This document shows, one piece after another, positions 1 through 5,850 of a stretch of 5,850 nucleotides of DNA. Source of the stretch: Planctomycetaceae bacterium (GTDB lineage Bacteria > Planctomycetota > Phycisphaerae > Phycisphaerales > SM1A02); NCBI GenBank assembly GCA_947474205.1, contig CANJIC010000135.1, positions 1-5,850 on the forward strand, in the 5' to 3' direction. The position numbers were made by a program, and so were the translations under genes. A model generated the notes under the pieces. It had not been told where the DNA came from, did no database searches, and saw nothing but the letters and a program-made list of their open reading frames with translations. Within the stretch, counting starts at the first letter, position 1; the number at the start of each line of letters is the position of its first letter.

Positions 1-767
1 GAGAGAAACACGCCCGTCACGCCGGCTGCCTCGCCGAAAGCTTTGGCCTGCGCGATGGCGCTGTGACCCGTGGTGGCGTCAAGCACCAACAAAGTGTCAT
101 GCGGCGCGCCGGGAATTTTCTTGGCGAGCACCGCGCGAATTTTCACCAACTGGCGCATCAATCCCTCTTGATTGTGCAAGCGCCCCGCGGTGTCCACCAA
201 CAACACATCGGCCTTGCGCGCGATGGCCGCTTCGGCCGCGTCAAACACAACCGACGCTGGGTCCGCGTTGGTGGAGCCGCGCACAACATCAATGTCAAGA
301 CGTTTGGCCCACACTTCAAGTTGCGCCACGGCGCCGGCGCGAAAGGTGTCGCCCGCGGCAAGCAACACGGAGCGGCCCTGGTCTTTCAACGCCTTCGCAA
401 TTTTCGCCACGCTGGTTGTTTTGCCGGAGCCGTTCACGCCCACAACTAAAATTACAGTTGGACCTTCGGCCACTTTTGCCAACGACAAATCGCTGCCACG
501 CAGTCGCTGCTTCAATCGCTCTTTCAAAATGCCGACCGCGTCGCTGCCACGCTTGGCGGTGCCGCCACGAAACGCGCGGCGAACTTCATCCACCACTTCG
601 CGCGCAACGCGCACGCCCATGTCCGAGGCGACCAGCGTGCTTTCAATTCGATCGATCAAGTCCTCGTCCAAGTCCTTGCCCGCAAGAACTCCGCGAAGTC
701 CGCCCGTGACGGCGGCGGCGGTTTTAGAAATGCCGCGGCGAAGCGCGTCCAGCGCCGAGCGGAACAT
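1..767 (-). CDS. ftsY: Signal recognition particle receptor FtsY (SRP GTPase), C-terminal end cut off by the window edge
   Basis: FtsY is the membrane-associated GTPase that docks ribosome-SRP complexes at the SecYEG translocon for co-translational insertion of membrane proteins. The 255 visible codons show the SRP-GTPase NG architecture. A helical N domain (about residues 1-100) is followed by the G domain: the P-loop GVNGSGKTT (110-118), the family insertion-box motif GDTFRAGAVAQL (139-150; usually DTFRAAA), DTAGR (192-196) and LDATTGHSA (229-237; usually LDATTGQNA). The TKLDG motif and closing helix lie beyond position 1. The GVNG-type P-loop and the short N domain fit FtsY better than Ffh. 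There is no long acidic A domain; the protein begins almost directly at the N domain, as in many non-enterobacterial FtsYs. The ATG at 767 is supported by a GGAGG nine bases upstream and by a one-base overlap with the nusB stop (TGATG), implying coupling. Family assignment is very secure. Confidence 0.96.
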   Translation of the reverse strand, partial: MFRSALDALRRGISKTAAAVTGGLRGVLAGKDLDEDLIDRIESTLVASDMGVRVAREVVDEVRRAFRGGTAKRGSDAVGILKERLKQRLRGSDLSLAKVAEGPTVILVVGVNGSGKTTSVAKIAKALKDQGRSVLLAAGDTFRAGAVAQLEVWAKRLDIDVVRGSTNADPASVVFDAAEAAIARKADVLLVDTAGRLHNQEGLMRQLVKIRAVLAKKIPGAPHDTLLVLDATTGHSAIAQAKAFGEAAGVTGVFL

Positions 768-1204
768 CAACGCTTGCCTCCGCGGTCTTTCCACCAACGA
801 TCAAGCACCGCGTTCACAAATGCCGGACTGTGTTCGCCGCCAAATTCACGCGCCAATTCAACGGCCGCGTCAATCACGGCCACTGGCGGCGCCAACTCGT
901 GCGTGATTTCATACACGGCAATTCGAATGACGTTGCGATCCACAGCGGGTTGCCTGTGAATTGGCCACTCTGTTGAAAGTTGCGCAATGGCCGCGTCGGA
1001 AACATCGCGCTCGCTCCACGCGGCGCGCGCCAATTCAACGCCTTGCGCCAAGCATGAATCACTTTCCGAACTTTGCGCGTCGTCGCGAAACGCGCCCGCC
1101 AAACTTTCGCCGGCGCCGCCAGGATTTTCGCCACCCAAATCCATTTCAAACATCGCCTGCAACGCGCAACGGCGCGCGTTGCGTCGGTCCTTGGCCACGC
1201 TCAT
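767..1204 (-). CDS. nusB: Transcription antitermination protein NusB
   Basis: NusB binds boxA RNA together with NusE (ribosomal protein S10) and supports antitermination of rRNA operons. The 145-residue product has the usual NusB length. The N-terminal Arg-rich helix RRNARRCALQAMFEMD (7-22) matches the family's boxA-binding start. The middle has the conserved VDRNVIRIAVYEI stretch (88-100). The C-terminal helices carry PPVAVIDAAVELAREFG (106-122) and the hallmark SPAFVNAVLDR (126-136). The frame is open upstream to an ATG at 1267, but the family similarity begins at the ATG at 1204. That start has a GGAG eight bases upstream and overlaps the ribH stop as ATGA, so it is preferred. Its own stop overlaps the ftsY start. 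Residues about 23-52 (GGENPGG...SSESDS) are low in complexity and probably form a loop. A second gene for flavin or SRP function is not fused to it; it is a plain single-domain NusB. Confidence 0.95.
   Translation of the reverse strand: MSVAKDRRNARRCALQAMFEMDLGGENPGGAGESLAGAFRDDAQSSESDSCLAQGVELARAAWSERDVSDAAIAQLSTEWPIHRQPAVDRNVIRIAVYEITHELAPPVAVIDAAVELAREFGGEHSPAFVNAVLDRWWKDRGGKR
777..781 (-). promoter_or_regulatory. Shine-Dalgarno sequence of ftsY
   Basis: The minus strand reads GGAGG here, nine bases before the ftsY ATG at 767. It lies inside the last codons of nusB, so ribosomes finishing nusB cover it. It fixes the ftsY start at the ATG that overlaps the nusB stop codon. Confidence 0.8.
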
Positions 1205-1728
1205 GATTTTTTCTCCACTGTAGAAACCGCGGCCGCGCCATCTTGAGGCATGAGGCGCAAGCGACAAAGTTCCGCATGCGAGCGCAACACCGCGTTCATG
1301 GCGAACGCGCCGGCGTCACCCTTGTTGCCGCCCGAGCGCGCCTTGGCTTGGCTTGTACATTCAACCGTCAGCACCGCAAGTCCAACAGGTTTGCAATGCG
1401 CCGCGGCAAGTTGCGCGAACTGCGCGAACGCCGCGTCCACAATAAATCGATCGTGGCGCGTCTCTCCTCGCACAACGCAACCAATCACCACCACCGCGTC
1501 AATGTCGCGCCGTTGGATCATCTGCGCCACCAACGGCGGCGTGTCAAAAATTCCATCCACAATTGCAACGCGCACATCGGCGTCGTTTCCGCCCGCGCGC
1601 TCAAAGGCTGCCTCGGCTCCATCGCGCAAGCGTTGATAAATTTCTTTGTGATAGTCGGCGGCCACAATGCCAATTCGCACGCCCTTGGCGCTGGAAACAT
1701 TTATTTTTTCATCTTCGGTTCGACGCAT
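1201..1728 (-). CDS. ribH: 6,7-dimethyl-8-ribityllumazine synthase (riboflavin synthase beta chain)
   Basis: RibH condenses 5-amino-6-ribitylamino-uracil with 3,4-dihydroxy-2-butanone 4-phosphate to give lumazine, the penultimate step of riboflavin synthesis; family members form cytoplasmic pentamers or 60-mer capsids. The 175-residue product (family about 155) shows the fold in order: VRIGIVAADYHKEI (17-30, with Tyr26 in place of the usual Phe), VDGIFDTPPLVAQM (57-70, from the GAFEIP motif), IGCVVRGETRHD (82-93, with His92 at the catalytic His position), GLAVLTVEC (116-124) and QAKARSGGNKGDAGA (127-141, with Arg131 and the NKG motif). The segment between Arg131 and NKG is about three residues shorter than in typical RibH, and a 25-residue hydrophilic tail is added. 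I chose the ATG at 1728. An in-frame ATG at 1767 would add 13 residues without family similarity. Neither start has a clear ribosome binding site. The stop overlaps nusB as ATGA. Confidence 0.92.
   Translation of the reverse strand: MRRTEDEKINVSSAKGVRIGIVAADYHKEIYQRLRDGAEAAFERAGGNDADVRVAIVDGIFDTPPLVAQMIQRRDIDAVVVIGCVVRGETRHDRFIVDAAFAQFAQLAAAHCKPVGLAVLTVECTSQAKARSGGNKGDAGAFAMNAVLRSHAELCRLRLMPQDGAAAVSTVEKKS
1213..1216 (-). promoter_or_regulatory. Shine-Dalgarno sequence of nusB
   Basis: The minus strand reads GTGGAGAAAAAATCATG across 1218-1202. The GGAG core lies eight bases before the nusB ATG at 1204, within the last codons of ribH. It decides the nusB start in favour of 1204 over the in-frame ATG at 1267. 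Confidence 0.75.
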
Positions 1729-1783
1729 AGAAATTGAATGGTAGTGATCTTGGGGCGCCCGCAACAATCAGCCGTTTCGTAGC
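1729..1783. promoter_or_regulatory. Divergent intergenic region between ribH and the UbiA-family gene
   Basis: These 55 bases separate two genes transcribed away from each other, so promoters for both should lie here or just inside the genes. On the minus strand a weak sigma70-like pair can be drawn: TTGTTG (1767-1762) and TACCAT (1743-1738), 18 bases apart. It would start transcription only a few bases before the ribH ATG. No convincing pair was found for the plus strand. An eight-base perfect palindrome, GGGCGCCC (1753-1760), sits in the middle; in such GC-rich DNA it may be chance. The role of the region follows from gene orientation; the individual elements are weak. Confidence 0.45.
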
Positions 1784-2758
1784 ATGGTTGATATGCGAGT
1801 TTCACTGGTCCGAATTTTTGCCGCGCTGCAACTCATGCGAATTCCATTGGCGGCCGGCGCCGCGGTGAACTTGATGTTCGCCACATTGTTGGCGCGGTTT
1901 GATTCCGCCACTGCCACCCTTCCAATTTCCACATTGCCGCTGTGGGCCGCGTTGTTGGCGGCCGCGGTCATTGGCTCTGGCCTCTTTGGTTTCGCCGCAG
2001 GCATGAACGATTTACTTGACGCGCGCCGCGACCAAACATTTCAACGCAACCGACCGCTGTCAACGGGCCGACTCACCACGGCGCAAGCGGCGCTGCTCAC
2101 TTTCACCGCGCTCTTGACCAGCATGATTGGCGCGTCGTTCTTTGGTGAAACCAGTATTGGCGTGGCCATGTTCACGGCGTTTGGAATTGCCATGTGGAAC
2201 ACCATGGGCCGCTTTGTTCCCGCGATCGGCTTGCTCATGCTGGGCTTGGCGCAAGCGGGAAGTTTTTTTATTCCATGGATGGAACAACCATTCACGCTTC
2301 CCGCCTCGCTGATTTTGGTGCAGACCATTGCCACCGGATCGCTGCTGCACAAAGTTCTGGAGAAGCGGCCGCGCCTTGATCGCTCCGCCACAATTCTTTT
2401 AAGCGTGTTGAGCGCGGGCGCGGTGGCGGGTTTGACTTGGCTTTCCATTCGCCGCGGCGCCGACGAATGGCCCAGTGGTGAGGCATGGTTTGCGCTTGCG
2501 CCCGTTGGCGCAGTTGGAATTTTCGCGTGGCAATCCAGCCGCGCACTGGCCCAGCGCAACGCCATTGAAACCGCCGACGTGTTGCGCCGCGCCGCCGCAA
2601 CATTTCCATCCATCGCCGCCGCCGCGTGGATGCTGTCCCTTGGGCGCACGCAATGGGCCGTTGTTTTCGCAATATTTGCCGTGCTCGTGTGGAGTCTTTC
2701 GTGGTTGGCGCGCGAAGTCAACGACATGATTGGTCAAGCCAACGCTTGGCGGGGATAA
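1784..2758 (+). CDS. UbiA-family membrane prenyltransferase, substrate unknown
   Basis: UbiA-family enzymes are integral membrane proteins that move a polyprenyl chain from its diphosphate to an acceptor such as a quinone ring, heme or a glycerol phosphate. The 324 residues are very hydrophobic, with about eight or nine likely membrane segments (roughly 10-38, 52-74, 98-119, 123-140, 143-164, 172-190, 202-222, 235-250 and 272-308). After the second segment comes the first Asp motif GMNDLLDARRD (Asn75, Asp76, Asp79, Asp83), then RNRPLSTGRLT (88-98), both typical of the family. The second Asp-rich motif, usually KDxxxxxGD-like, is not seen; its place holds LLHKVLEKRPRLDRS (187-201). The acceptor therefore cannot be named, and a non-canonical or weakened active site is possible. 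The ATG at 1784 has no visible Shine-Dalgarno; the ATG at 1793 is an alternative. It is divergent from ribH and 74 bases ahead of the lptD-like gene in the same direction, so co-transcription is possible. Confidence 0.83.
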   Translation: MVDMRVSLVRIFAALQLMRIPLAAGAAVNLMFATLLARFDSATATLPISTLPLWAALLAAAVIGSGLFGFAAGMNDLLDARRDQTFQRNRPLSTGRLTTAQAALLTFTALLTSMIGASFFGETSIGVAMFTAFGIAMWNTMGRFVPAIGLLMLGLAQAGSFFIPWMEQPFTLPASLILVQTIATGSLLHKVLEKRPRLDRSATILLSVLSAGAVAGLTWLSIRRGADEWPSGEAWFALAPVGAVGIFAWQSSRALAQRNAIETADVLRRAAATFPSIAAAAWMLSLGRTQWAVVFAIFAVLVWSLSWLAREVNDMIGQANAWRG

Positions 2759-2832
2759 AACTTGCGCGCGCGCTTTGCTACAACTTTCTGCCCGATCTGA
2801 ATATTCATTTCAGCGGTAACATTCCTTCATTC
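2759..2832. other. Short gap between the UbiA-family gene and the lptD-like gene
   Basis: Seventy-four bases contain no clear terminator, promoter or Shine-Dalgarno. A (GC)5 run at 2764-2773 is self-complementary but lacks a loop and a T tract. The lptD reading frame happens to be open through this gap, but nothing here resembles coding sequence for the family. Read-through from the upstream gene is the simplest reading. Confidence 0.4.
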
Positions 2833-2886
2833 ATGATCCTTCGCTTGGTCATTCTTGCTTTTGCGCTCACGCACACCGCGCTTGCT
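2833..2886 (+). other. Sec signal peptide of the LptD-like protein
   Basis: Residues 1-18 have a short N region with Arg4, a hydrophobic core (LVILAFAL, 5-12) and an ALA box before Gln19, fitting signal peptidase I cleavage between Ala18 and Gln19. No lipobox cysteine is present. This places the protein across the inner membrane and fixes the start codon at 2833. Confidence 0.8.
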
Positions 2887-5850
2887 CAACAACTCACCGA
2901 CGTCAAGGTGACTGGCGATCGCCTCAGCGGATTTGTTCTTCCAATTCAACCTGTCAAGAGCGACTTGGTCATCAACGGCACGCGCGCCTTCGCATGGAAA
3001 GTAAACGACACGCGTCGACTTTTTGTGGAGGGCGATGTGCGCGTGACCGTTGGCGCGTATTCTTTCGCCACCAAAAAAGTCGTGGTGTGGATCAATCGCA
3101 TTCCTTCCGCGGAAGGTTTGATCACGCAATGCGCGCTGTACTTTCCAGAAGTCGGCGAACCCTCGCGCCGCGCCGGTCTTGGCGTGGCTGGTGATGATGT
3201 TCTGGTGACCGCAAGTTTCCGCGGCGAAGTCAAATTGAAAGTTCCGCTACTGGAGGACAAGCCCGCGCCACCGCAAGAACTTGCCGCGGGTGACTTGCGC
3301 CTGAAAGCGTTTCTGCAAACTTTAGCTAGCGGTCCCGCACAACTTTTAACTCGGCCTGATGTGAATCAACCCAAGGTGTCTTCTGACGAAACGCCAATGA
3401 TTGTTGGCGCGGCGTTGCCAACTCCGCCAGCGATGGCTGCCGCTTCGACAAACGTCTCACTTCCTCAATCGGGATCTCTCGCTATTTTTCAGCCCGGCGA
3501 CTTGGTCACATTCGCTGGACGCGAAACTTCGATTGATGAAAAAACCGACACCATTCTGGTGACGGGCAGCGCGCTGATTGATTTGACCGCCAACGATCCG
3601 CGCCTGAAGACCGGTGAATTGCGCTTGTCCAGCGAGCGCGCGGTGGTTTTTCTAAAGCCAGGTTCCATAGCCAAAATTCGCGAGGACTCTGGCCAACTTG
3701 ACGTCAAAGCGGTGCAAGGAATTTATTTGGAGGGCGATGTGATCGCCACCGACGGCAACTACATCATGCGCGGGCAACAAGTGTATTACGACATTGCGCT
3801 CAACCGCGCAGTTGCCGCGCAAGCCGTGCTGCGAACCTATGTGCGCACAGGTATTCCGGTGTACGCGCGCGCCAATGAAATGCGCCAAATTTCCGCGGAT
3901 CAATTTGAAGCCACCGACGCGCGCGTGAGCATCAGTGAATTTTTCACTCCGCATCTTTCCGTTGGCGCCGACAAAATTACCGTGACAAAAAATCCCGGCA
4001 AGAACGCGGGCACCACAATTGACGCAAGCCATGTCACGTTCCGCTCCGGCAACACGCCCATTTTCTATTGGCCATATATGAGTGGAACGCCTGAAAAAAC
4101 AGTGCTTCCGGAAATTTCGGGTGGCTACAACCAGTACCGCGGCACAACTATTGGCACGCGTTGGGATATGTGGGCGTTGCTTGGCTACGACCCAATTCCA
4201 GGAATCGAAGCCAAACTTGTCAACGACATTTACACGCTCAACGGCGTCGGTCTGGGAACAAAGTTCAGCGGCCTTGGCGCCAACATGAACTTGTACGGCT
4301 TCTACGACTTTGAAAATGAGGAGCAGGCTTCCACCGGTGTTACGTACACATCCACTTTGAAATATCGCGGCTTGATCGACGGCGACTACACCTATCTCAT
4401 TGATGAACATTCGCTGTTGCAAGGATCCGTTGCATGGACAAGCGACGGCGCCTTTGTGAACACATTTCGCCAAGGCGATTTCGCCAATCGACTTGAATAT
4501 GAAACCAAGGCGTTCATGAAATTGCAATCAGGCAACAGCGCGTTCACCATGTTGCTTAAAAATGATCTTGATGGGTACGTGATCAATAGTTGGCAATTGG
4601 CCAGTCGCCCATACACGGTCAACAAACTTCCCGAGATCGCCTATCGACGCTACGGCGATTCATTTTTCTCCGATCACTTGTCATGGACGCAGGAATATTC
4701 CGGCAACGCCATGTCCATGCGTTTGCAAGATGGAACGCCCGGTACAAACGCCGTCAAAAGGGCTGCGTTCAACGCGCCCAATGCCACAAACAGCGACGCC
4801 AATCCTATTTTTAACGACAACACGAATATTCAAAATGCCTATGAAAATGCGGGCTATAACGAGGACATCTATGCGCGCGTCTACACGCGCCAAGAGTTGG
4901 CGTACCCAATTGATATTTCGCCGGCAAAGATCACGCCATTCATCAACGGCACCGCGATCGGGTACGCGCTGAATGATTTCACCAATTACTCCACCGTCAA
5001 CGGAACCAATGGCCAGTCGGGCACCACGCGCGGACTCATGGGCGTTGGCGCGCGCAGCAGTGCGGAATTTTCCCAGTCATTTGACGGCGTCCAAAATGCG
5101 GCGCTTGATGTGAATCGCTTGCGTTACGTGGTGCAACCCACTTCCACGTTGTGGGCTGGCTACGACACCGCCGACAAGGGCGAGTATCCAATCTTTGATC
5201 AAAATGTTGAAGGCATTTCCGCGGCGCAAGTTGCGCAAATTGGCGCCAAGCAACGCTTGCAAACGTATCGCGGCGGTCCAGGCGCGTGGCGCAGCGTGGA
5301 TTGGATCACGCTTGACGCGGGCGCGGTTGTGAACAATGGCGGCGCGAATTTTGGACGCACCAGCGCCACGGGTTTGGCCTACGCGCAAAGTCCAACGCCC
5401 TCTTTTTATTCGTGGCGTCCAGAACTTTCCCAATGGGGCAGTCATTTGTACGGCAGCAGTTCGTGGGAGATTTCCAGCACATTCACCGCCTATGGTTCAG
5501 TGAAGTGGATGCTTGATGATGTTCCAACCTACACCACGGGCGCATTTAAAAACATGGCGCGCGGCTCATTGGGCATGCGCATGCAACACTCGCCCGACAC
5601 CAGTTTCTTTATCGAGTACCGAAGCATCAATAATTTTGATCCGTCCAACAATTACATCAACGATGAGTTGCTGCAACTTGGCGTGTCGTACCAAATTTCA
5701 AAGTTGTACACCCTCACGCTCAGTCCGCAGATTGATTTGGTGGAGCACAATTTGCGCGCGGCCAGCGCAAACCTGACGCGCAGTTTTCCTGATTTTAATT
5801 TAAGCGCCGGTGTGAACTATGACTCGCTCACGGATGTCTACTCATTTGGA
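2833..5850 (+). CDS. lptD: LptD-like LPS-assembly outer-membrane protein (OstA/Imp family), C-terminal end cut off by the window edge
   Basis: LptD forms, with lipoprotein LptE, the outer-membrane translocon that inserts lipopolysaccharide into the outer leaflet. The 1006 visible codons are open to the edge without a stop. A signal peptide (1-18, ending ALA before QQ) is followed by two regions with the LptA/OstA-type repeat. The first contains RLFVEGDVRVTVGAYSF (62-78), the second IYLEGDVIATDGNYIMRG (297-314). A Pro/Ala/Ser-rich linker (about 137-220) lies between them. PIFYWPYMSGTPEK (409-422) matches the LptD hinge before the barrel (FYSPYLQLP in enterics). The rest is Tyr/Phe/Trp-rich alternating beta-strand sequence with family-like RLRYVVQPTSTLWAG (762-776) and GAKQRLQTYRGGPGAW (804-819). 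It already exceeds the 784 residues of E. coli LptD. Only one cysteine (Cys100) is visible, so the disulfide scheme of E. coli LptD cannot apply as such. No Shine-Dalgarno precedes the ATG; the signal peptide decides the start. Confidence 0.87.
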   Translation, partial: MILRLVILAFALTHTALAQQLTDVKVTGDRLSGFVLPIQPVKSDLVINGTRAFAWKVNDTRRLFVEGDVRVTVGAYSFATKKVVVWINRIPSAEGLITQCALYFPEVGEPSRRAGLGVAGDDVLVTASFRGEVKLKVPLLEDKPAPPQELAAGDLRLKAFLQTLASGPAQLLTRPDVNQPKVSSDETPMIVGAALPTPPAMAAASTNVSLPQSGSLAIFQPGDLVTFAGRETSIDEKTDTILVTGSALIDLTANDPRLKTGELRLSSERAVVFLKPGSIAKIREDSGQLDVKAVQGIYLEGDVIATDGNYIMRGQQVYYDIALNRAVAAQAVLRTYVRTGIPVYARANEMRQISADQFEATDARVSISEFFTPHLSVGADKITVTKNPGKNAGTTIDASHVTFRSGNTPIFYWPYMSGTPEKTVLPEISGGYNQYRGTTIGTRWDMWALLGYDPIPGIEAKLVNDIYTLNGVGLGTKFSGLGANMNLYGFYDFENEEQASTGVTYTSTLKYRGLIDGDYTYLIDEHSLLQGSVAWTSDGAFVNTFRQGDFANRLEYETKAFMKLQSGNSAFTMLLKNDLDGYVINSWQLASRPYTVNKLPEIAYRRYGDSFFSDHLSWTQEYSGNAMSMRLQDGTPGTNAVKRAAFNAPNATNSDANPIFNDNTNIQNAYENAGYNEDIYARVYTRQELAYPIDISPAKITPFINGTAIGYALNDFTNYSTVNGTNGQSGTTRGLMGVGARSSAEFSQSFDGVQNAALDVNRLRYVVQPTSTLWAGYDTADKGEYPIFDQNVEGISAAQVAQIGAKQRLQTYRGGPGAWRSVDWITLDAGAVVNNGGANFGRTSATGLAYAQSPTPSFYSWRPELSQWGSHLYGSSSWEISSTFTAYGSVKWMLDDVPTYTTGAFKNMARGSLGMRMQHSPDTSFFIEYRSINNFDPSNNYINDELLQLGVSYQISKLYTLTLSPQIDLVEHNLRAASANLTRSFPDFNLSAGVNYDSLTDVYSFG

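Noticed and set aside
172..906. Plus-strand open frame of 244 codons across ftsY and nusB
   Set aside because: It crosses the boundary of two well-recognised minus-strand genes, is rich in Ser, Arg and Thr without structure, and has no family resemblance.
849..1041. Repeated CGCGCCAATTCAACG words about 175 bases apart
   Set aside because: Both copies encode VELAR in different helices of NusB (residues 56-60 and 115-119); a chance likeness of coding sequence with strong codon bias, not a DNA repeat element.
1205..1267. Upstream in-frame start that would lengthen NusB by 21 residues
   Set aside because: The extension has no NusB similarity, would overlap ribH heavily, and the downstream ATG at 1204 has its own GGAG and an ATGA overlap.
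1410..1432. Short tandem TTGCGCGAAC-like repeat
   Set aside because: It encodes FAQFAQLA in a RibH helix; codon bias accounts for the near-repeat.
2041..2727. Minus-strand open frame of 228 codons under the UbiA-family gene
   Set aside because: The plus strand carries the NDLLDARRD motif and the membrane-segment pattern in this stretch; the antisense product is low in complexity and has no motif.
2764..2773. (GC)5 run after the UbiA-family stop codon as a terminator
   Set aside because: It has no loop with complementary flanks and no following T tract, so it does not form a factor-independent terminator.
2775..2805. Possible lptD promoter (TTGCTA with an AT-rich TGAATATT box)
   Set aside because: The -10 match is poor at the proper spacing; not distinguishable from chance.
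3652..4527. Antisense open frame of 291 codons opposite the lptD-like gene
   Set aside because: The opposite strand encodes the clear OstA repeat and LptD hinge through this whole stretch. The antisense product has no recognisable motif, and the host's codon bias tends to leave antisense frames open.

Overview
The window carries five protein-coding genes in two divergent blocks. The left block reads on the minus strand: riboflavin synthase subunit ribH (1728 to 1201), transcription antitermination factor nusB (1204 to 767) and SRP receptor ftsY (767 to beyond the left edge). The right block reads on the plus strand: a UbiA-family membrane prenyltransferase (1784-2758), then a very large lptD-like outer-membrane LPS-assembly gene (2833 to beyond the right edge). 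A 55-base gap (1729-1783) separates the two blocks and must hold, or lie close to, the promoters of both. No RNA genes, CRISPR arrays, insertion sequences or other mobile elements were seen.

Organism: a Gram-negative (diderm) bacterium of moderately high GC. An LptD-type protein with a signal peptide implies an asymmetric LPS outer membrane. Strong use of GCG, CGC, GGC and AAC codons gives the DNA many GCGCGC and GGCGCC runs. The ribH-nusB-ftsY order, the GETxHD form of the RibH active site, an FtsY without a long acidic N-terminal domain and the divergent LptD suggest the Planctomycetes/Verrucomicrobia group, perhaps a Phycisphaerae-like planctomycete. This is inference from gene content and protein style, not from a marker gene.

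Left block: the three genes overlap end to start, ATGA between ribH and nusB and TGATG between nusB and ftsY. nusB and ftsY each have a clear Shine-Dalgarno sequence placed inside the preceding gene. This is a tightly packed, probably co-transcribed and translationally coupled unit joining riboflavin synthesis, rRNA transcription control and membrane-protein targeting.

Right block: the prenyltransferase has about eight or nine hydrophobic segments and a textbook first Asp motif (NDLLDARRD), but not the usual second one. After 74 noncoding bases, the lptD-like gene starts with a signal peptide. It then encodes two separate LptA/OstA-like repeat regions, an unusual linker, and a long beta-barrel part still open at the window edge after 1006 codons. 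Both blocks are envelope or housekeeping genes. I found no convincing evidence of a new defence, mobile or regulatory system. The items most worth a second look are the two-unit, nearly cysteine-free LptD and the UbiA protein with an altered second metal site.
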